A stretch of DNA of 64,000 nt from Sepioteuthis lessoniana (Eukaryota; Mollusca; Cephalopoda; Myopsida; Loliginidae). The notes beneath the pieces were generated by a model. The model was not told the origin of the DNA and did not search any database. It saw only the letters and a list, made by a program, of their open reading frames with translations. Location: positions 54,655,085 to 54,719,084 of the forward strand of contig OY757939.1 of the NCBI GenBank assembly GCA_963585895.1. Reading direction: 5' to 3'. Made by a program: the position numbers and the translations under genes. Positions 59,203 to 64,000 of the stretch are shown piece by piece; the stretch's first letter is position 1, and each line of letters begins with the position of its first letter.

Positions 59203-59497
59203 TGGAGGTGCCCATGGTGTAATGGTTATCGTCGCAGGAAATTGACACGGCGATACGAGTTCTAATCCAGGATGATACTGATTGCATTTCACATAGCACT
59301 AATACCCTTGGGAAAGGTATAAATCCAATTATTCTCCCTCCAGCTATGGGTAAATAGTAGGATAGACTAGGTTCTTCAGCCTATGTGAGGCAACTAGTCT
59401 AGGAGAAGGAAAACTCTGAATTCAAACCTGAGGTGCCCCTTGAAAATATTGACCTTGTGTCATATCCTGCTCGAGCGGAGGGGTTGGTAAATATATG
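59203..59497 (+). repeat. SINE family 1, nested, 9-bp target duplication
   Basis: TGGAGGTGCCCATGGTGTAA to GGGGTTGGTAAATATATG, between ATAAAATAG at 59194-59202 and 59498-59506. Confidence 0.93.
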
Positions 59498-59643
59498 ATA
59501 AAATAGAATTATTAGTGTTATATAGCAATACTTGAAACCATTCAACTGTGTGCAAACAAAATGATTGATATCAAATAGAATTATTAGTGTTATATAGCAA
59601 TACTTGAAACCATTTAACTGTGTGCAAACAAAATGATTGATAT

Positions 59644-60459
59644 TGTAGGGGGTCAAGTAATTTGGTAGATATGTTTAGTCCCCCGAAATTTAAAGTTTTG
59701 GTATATGTTTACTTTATGTTTTTCTTGGAAAAAGGCATATGGAAAAAAACGTAAAATAGGCACATGGAGACAAATGCAGCAAATGAAGCAAATTAGTAAA
59801 GATATGAAACGGCGTGGACAAAAGGAACATTCAAAACGAGGCGACAAACAAAGCAAATTTATACTCATAACAAAACATGCATTGATACATTAAAAATATT
59901 GCTAATTCTACATTGTTAGTAAAATAGTCCTATGTGTGTGTGTGTGTGTGTGTGTGTAACTAACACAACTAAAAACTACGGAAAAGGCTAAATAATGAAA
60001 ACGTCCTATTAAGGTTAATTACATATTTTAAAATGTTTATTTCTTCTTGTGGTTTGAAACAGTCGGTGTTTCCGAGGCTGGAAAAAGTCTCATAGTCAAA
60101 GTATTTTGAAGAAATGAATGTCTGCGAGGCTTATCCATTTTTTTGGCTTTTTACTTCTGTTGGTGAATAAGAGAGTCACACTGAAGAGACTGTTAGCGCT
60201 GCAATAGAAATTGTGAAAAAGAGAGAAAGAGTGTTTGAAGACGACGTATTAATAGAAAATACGTGTCATGGAATCGGCTCCAAAAAAAAAAAAAAAAAAC
60301 GCGGGACGAAATTCAAACGCGGACGTAGTTTTTCGCAGGTCACGTGGTTCTCCTGGCCAATGGTTTCTCGAGACTGAATATTTGTGTGCATCCGCCATCT
60401 TTTTTGTTGGAACAAGTGGCATACCGCCCAATTTAAATTATAGGAGTGTAAGTCCTATA
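59644..60459 (+). mobile_element. 816-bp insertion, possible solo LTR
   Basis: Inserted in a family 2 SINE with a 4-bp duplication ATAT (59640-59643, 60460-60463). The ends TGTAGG and CCTATA (one transition from CCTACA) are LTR-like. The 3' part contains CACGTG, CCAAT and CCGCCATCTT, all promoter-type motifs, and a terminal 9-bp hairpin ATTATAGGA/TCCTATAAT. (GT)n lies at 59934-59958. Confidence 0.5.
60268..60459 (+). promoter_or_regulatory. Duplicated promoter-like block, copy 1
   Basis: AGGTCACGTGGTTCTCC (E-box), GGCCAATGG (CCAAT) and TCCGCCATCTT (YY1-type) lie within about 65 bases. Closely similar to 63420-63599. Function not shown. Confidence 0.4.
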
Positions 60460-60664
60460 ATATCAAATAGAATTATTAGTGTTAGAGAGGAATTCTTAGA
60501 AACTTTTAACCGTGCGTAAACAAATCAGTTCTAACAACTCGTTTAAAAATAAAGTTACTCACTAACTATTTGCTGACTAATCATTTTTAGATATAAACAG
60601 GATATGCATTTGATAACCTATAAGGTTTGATATACCATAAAACACCGACCAGTCAACAAACCAA

Positions 60665-61535
60665 CTATATAGACATCAGCTCAAGAGAATAACCATTTTT
60701 AGACATCTTTATAAAAAACATAAATGACCAAATCATCACAGATATCCGCCACAAACTAACAGACACACAATAATACCTCCACTTCAAAAGCCACCAACCC
60801 AAAAACTGTATAAAATCCATCACTTACTCTCTCGCACGTAGAATACACATAATAATCACCGATAAAAACCTAAAAAAAACTCGCCTTAAAGAACTACACA
60901 CAACCCTACACTAGCGAGGATACCCAACAACACTAATAAACAAAGGATTGGAATTTACGGAAAAAATAACACAAAGAGAATTAAGGAACCGGAAAAAACA
61001 CAACAATGAGAAACCCCTAGCGTACGTCGTAACCTACAACAAAAATAATCCAGAACTATTCACAGAAATAAAGAAAAATCTAGAAGAACTTGAAAACTAG
61101 GACAAAATTAAAGAAATACTAGACATGACAAAAATCATTAAAAACCAGAGACAACCCAAAAATCTTAAAAGAATACTCACCCCTTCTACATTCGGAGAAA
61201 ACACAACACAAGGAGTCACCAAATGCAAAAATAAAGGATGCAAAATATGTGATACAATTATAGAAGGTAAATCCTATGTGTTTCAAAACCCTGAAACCAA
61301 ATTCAAAATAAATAAAAACTTAAGCTGCAACTCAAAAAACGTAGTCTACAAAATTGAATGTAGCGAATGCAAAGAAATATACATAGGGTCAACACAGGCC
61401 CCTAATACAAAGACATAACTTCATAGGAGTAATATCAAAATAGAAGAAAACAGAAAATTAAATGTTTTGAAAAACTTATACCAATGTAATCGAGGTAAAT
61501 TTAAAATAATCCCAATATATCAAACTGTAGTGGAA
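60665..61535 (+). pseudogene. Penelope-like reverse transcriptase C-terminus and GIY-YIG domain
   Basis: One frame reads FLDIFIKNINDQIITDIRHK, SITYSLARRIHIIITDKNL, KPLAYVVTYNKNNPELF, then KCKNKGCKICDTIIEGKSYV, VVYKIECSECKEIYIGSTQ (GIY-YIG) and HRSNIKIEENRKLNVLKNLY. In-frame stops at 60771, 60912 and 61098 and one after 61415 show it is dead. The N-terminal reverse transcriptase part is absent. Confidence 0.88.
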
Positions 61536-61549
61536 AGAAAATTTCGTAT

Positions 61550-62310
61550 TTTGGTTTGGCGCGAAATTTAATTCGACACTTAATTTCACCCAATCAGGAC
61601 GACCTATCCTATTCATCCGGACTTCCTTTCCCGGGCAGCAGAAATTGGATAAGCTGCCAAACACACTCTCTTTAGCTGGACAACGCCGCCCAGTGCAGAC
61701 GTCTCACTGACGGTTCTTCAATAGCAGCAACAGCATGGACACATGAGGGAATCTATCTAATTTATGGATTCCTTGCAAGGAATCCCAGTTGAATATAGAT
61801 TCGATACATTCAACATGCCACGCACAGGCACAACTTTATGTCACCCCCAAAATTGGCTATGTCGATGCGATGCACAATTAAGCTCTCGGCACCTAGCTCT
61901 CAATTCACCTTTGGGCCACTTTAATGGAGACAACGCACACTCTCCACCAGACGCACAAAACTCACGGTGACTCCAAAGTTCATTTCCTCCAACGGCAACA
62001 TGGCTTTCGCTAAACTACGGCGAACACAATCCCTCGCACGTCCGACGACACGCACTGCTTTTCTCATTTCTATCATATCTCCATTTCGTCTCCTTACCGT
62101 CTCTTCACTCACAACCTTTCTACGAGTCCTGCAGCACAAACCCAAACTACATTTTCCATGCTGCAAATAAAAACTATTCTTAAAAACACATTTCGACTAT
62201 CGGCATCTTACTTCTTCATCCTTTCTTTATTACCTTACAAACTTAGCGAGGAAACAACTCAACGTAAACACACATACGTTACAACCATTCCTCGCTAATA
62301 ACAACATATC
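61550..62310. other. GC/CpG-richer region with promoter-like motifs, no gene recognised
   Basis: TTTGGCGCGAAA (61555-61566) fits an E2F site and CCAATCA (near 61593) a CCAAT box. Many CpGs follow to about 62150, with AATAAA at 62166. Short open frames on both strands match no family I know. It may be a first-exon region or an unknown element. Confidence 0.35.
62240..62305 (+). repeat. Palindrome-ended repeat (AGCGAGGAA), copy 1
   Basis: AGCGAGGAAACAACTCAACG ... TTCCTCGCT. The inverse copy is at about 63905-63985 near the window end, where further TTAGCGAGGGAA iterations occur. Confidence 0.7.
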
Positions 62311-62442
62311 CTCTCGCTCAAAAATAATAACAATTTCAATTAGCGCTAAAAAACCAACGACTAGACGCTACTTCAAATAAAGAAAACAATTTTATAGACA
62401 AATTTAAACCAAAGTTGAATAAATCGCACAAATACGAAGAGT

Positions 62443-62473
<31 letters not shown>

Positions 62474-62479
62474 GTATAT

Positions 62480-62765
62480 TTAGACAGCATTTCTTCGTTA
62501 ATGCAAATTTCATTAAACATAATAGACATTTTATGCCTACATATTTTCTTCTGGATCCGTTCGAATTCCCGTATTACTTTTATCGTATTCGGGGGGAATT
62601 GATTTAGGTATTGTCCATAGTTGTATGTATCCCCAGTACTTTCTGCCCGACTTTGGGCCATCATCAGGGGAGAATCTATTACAAAAGTGATGTAACTTTT
62701 GTTTTAGCAAATTACTACTGTGTAAGGACGTCTTTGCCGTTGGAGATTATGGCGTTTGCGTTTTG
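62480..62765 (-). mobile_element. Penelope-like terminal piece with ORF start
   Basis: The - strand carries GTTACATCACTTTTGTAATA, a hammerhead-like motif (62634-62667) and a frame [18 protein letters not shown]...[20 protein letters not shown]. Inverse of 17100-17350. The downstream body is missing. (CA)n flanks it at 62443-62463 and 62863-62893. Confidence 0.7.
62634..62667 (-). ncRNA. Hammerhead-like motif, cleavage base changed
   Basis: CTGATGA, hairpin, GAAA and AGTACT as at 17198. The base after AGTACT is G, which does not fit the H rule, so cleavage is not expected. Confidence 0.45.
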
Positions 62766-62860
62766 CATATATATATATATATATATACACAAAAAAATCT
62801 CAAGACACACATTCACACACAGAGAGAAAAATAACTATAAGTGAAATCCGAAACTACGAC

Positions 62861-62893
<33 letters not shown>

Positions 62894-62999
62894 CATACCA
62901 AATTTCCAAAGTAAATGAGGGATAAAATAGGCTAAGGGAACACATTCTAAGAAAAAGGAAGGACCAGCATTAATAAAAAAAAAAAAAAAGTAGAAACGG

Positions 63000-63419
63000 G
63001 TGAGCGAGCTGCATCATAGTCCAGCAGGGCTCGAGCTTTGGCTCGTGCCCGAACTTCCTCTCCCCTAAACCCCCATTATAATCGACCTTCAGGTCATTGA
63101 CCTTGTGTCAAGTCCTGTCTGGTGGAAGGGAATGGCAAATATCGGCCCGCATATTTCTCGCGCGGCGTGACTCTCCAGTGTTTGAGTCACATTTCGGTCG
63201 GCCGTGTTGTGTGCCGCACGGATCTGATCGGGTGTGTCTCTTCACTGGACTTACCTCTGGCCTCAGGGGTCATCCTCCTATGCTTTAACCTTCTTCGGAG
63301 GGGTTAAGATTATCGCCTGGCACCGGAGGCATCCCGCAAAGAGGAATGTCGACGGGGCCCGAGGAATTTTTGGGATTTCCGGACACGTCTGGGCTAAGTC
63401 CCTGCGACCAGACCGACCT
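63000..63419. other. GC-rich segment of unknown nature
   Basis: Compositionally unlike the rest of the window, with many CpG. It begins with a family 1 SINE end (63093-63141, ATTGACCTTGTGTCAAG). No frame matches a known protein. Confidence 0.4.
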
Positions 63420-63599
63420 AAAAATCGGCTCCAAAAAACGCTGGACGAAATTCAAACGTGGACGTAGTTTTAAGCAGGTCACGTGGTTCTCCTGGCCAAT
63501 GGTTTCCAGAGACTGAATATTTGCGTGTGTCCGCCATCTTTGTTGTGGGAACAAGTGGTATACCGCCCAATTTAAATTATAGGAGTGTAAGTCCTATAA
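63420..63599 (+). promoter_or_regulatory. Duplicated promoter-like block, copy 2
   Basis: Same ordered motifs as copy 1 (CACGTG, CCAATGG, CCGCCATCTT, terminal hairpin) but different upstream sequence. Confidence 0.4.
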
Positions 63600-63772
63600 T
63601 TTAATGCCAATGCTGTCCATGTTGAAAAATTGTAGTGATACTATTTAACCTGTAGTTGGTGGGTTAGGGAGTCCATATTTTCACCAAAAGTATTTATCTA
63701 AAAGTTAATGTAATAGTGCAACTGGAGTTTGAACTCACTTATTTCGAGGCTGAAGTCCAGGATGTTATCCTG
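63597..63772 (-). repeat. SINE family 3, tail replaced
   Basis: TTTAATGCCAATGCTGTCC to AGTCCAGGATGTTATCC. Its tail is cut exactly at the end of the promoter-like block. Confidence 0.8.
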
Positions 63773-64000
63773 TTAGAAATAAATATTCCTTCAATATAAT
63801 TTTGCATTATAAAACAAAATTACAAAATCTAGATAAATAAATAAAATAAATATAACTTCTCACAAGTATTAATTTTTCAGCGGCAAGGAATATTTGTTAT
63901 TGTTGAGCGAGGAAGAGTTGTAACGTGCGCGTGTGTGTTTACGTTGAGTTGTTTCCTCACTAAGTGTGTAATTCCCTCGCTAATTGTTGTTAGGTATATA
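63773..64000. other. Window end with inverse palindrome-ended repeat
   Basis: AT-rich to about 63885, then the inverse copy of 62240-62305 (GTTTACGTTGAGTTGTTTCC) and a further TTCCCTCGCTAATTG. Confidence 0.6.

Larger units (their letters stand above)
58873..60650 (+). repeat. One SINE family 2 in three pieces
   Basis: Pieces 58873-59202, 59498-59643 and 60460-60650 join to a single copy. The first gap is a family 1 SINE, the second an 816-bp element. The tail TTGATATACCATAAAACACC ends near 60645. Confidence 0.85.

Noticed and set aside
7472-63141. tRNA genes suggested by many A/B-box motifs
   Set aside because: The heads lack a complete cloverleaf with acceptor pairing and are followed by conserved SINE bodies. 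All are repeats.

Overview
This is an AT-rich stretch of animal nuclear DNA holding one recognisable protein gene in a dense mosaic of interspersed and tandem repeats. The gene is the 3' two thirds of a CWF19-like protein 2 (CWF19L2) orthologue on the + strand. Twelve coding exons (2413-47068) have GT/AG borders and compatible phases. They encode 641 residues through the CwfJ C-terminal domains 1 and 2, with a stop at 47066-47068 and AATAAA 14 bases later. The 5' exons and promoter lie upstream of the window. Short exons in kilobase introns, tRNA-derived SINEs, mariner, Penelope-like and RTE-like elements indicate a metazoan. A mollusc, possibly a cephalopod, is a low-confidence inference from repeat style only.

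Layout. 1-2412: intron with a mariner derivative split by a SINE, ending in a SINE beside the branch region of the first visible exon. 3044-6946: an intron that is almost entirely a 23-bp minisatellite of about 160 copies. 7108-33462: exons B-K separated by introns full of four SINE families, mariner relics, Penelope-type terminal pieces with hammerhead-like motifs, an RTE-type LINE relic and several tandem repeats. 33565-46930: a 13.4-kb last intron with an internally deleted mariner, an intact RTE C-terminal reading frame, another hammerhead-like pair and an 89-bp tandem amplification of a SINE tail. 47069-64000: repeat-rich downstream DNA with a second, sister internally deleted mariner, nested SINEs, a tRNA-head/hammerhead chimera, a Penelope-like pseudogene with a GIY-YIG domain, and a GC/CpG-richer end with promoter-like motifs in a duplicated block.

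Repeat families (names used here only). Family 1: tRNA-like head with GTGGTGTAATGGTTATCG, 3' end GGGGTTGGTAAATA, about 290 bp, often followed by (AT)n. Family 2: head CAGTCGGCTGGGGCTG, long AT-rich body, about 550-650 bp. Family 3: head CCTCGTGGTGTAATGG, about 230 bp. Families 2 and 3 share the 3' tail GGCATTAAATAACC...GGTTGATATGCC. Family 4: head CCTAATGAGTAGAGTG with B box GGTTCAATCCC, about 250 bp. Many copies keep target-site duplications, so insertion order can be read. Only the CWF19L2 exons look like a functional gene; every other coding trace is a mobile-element relic.
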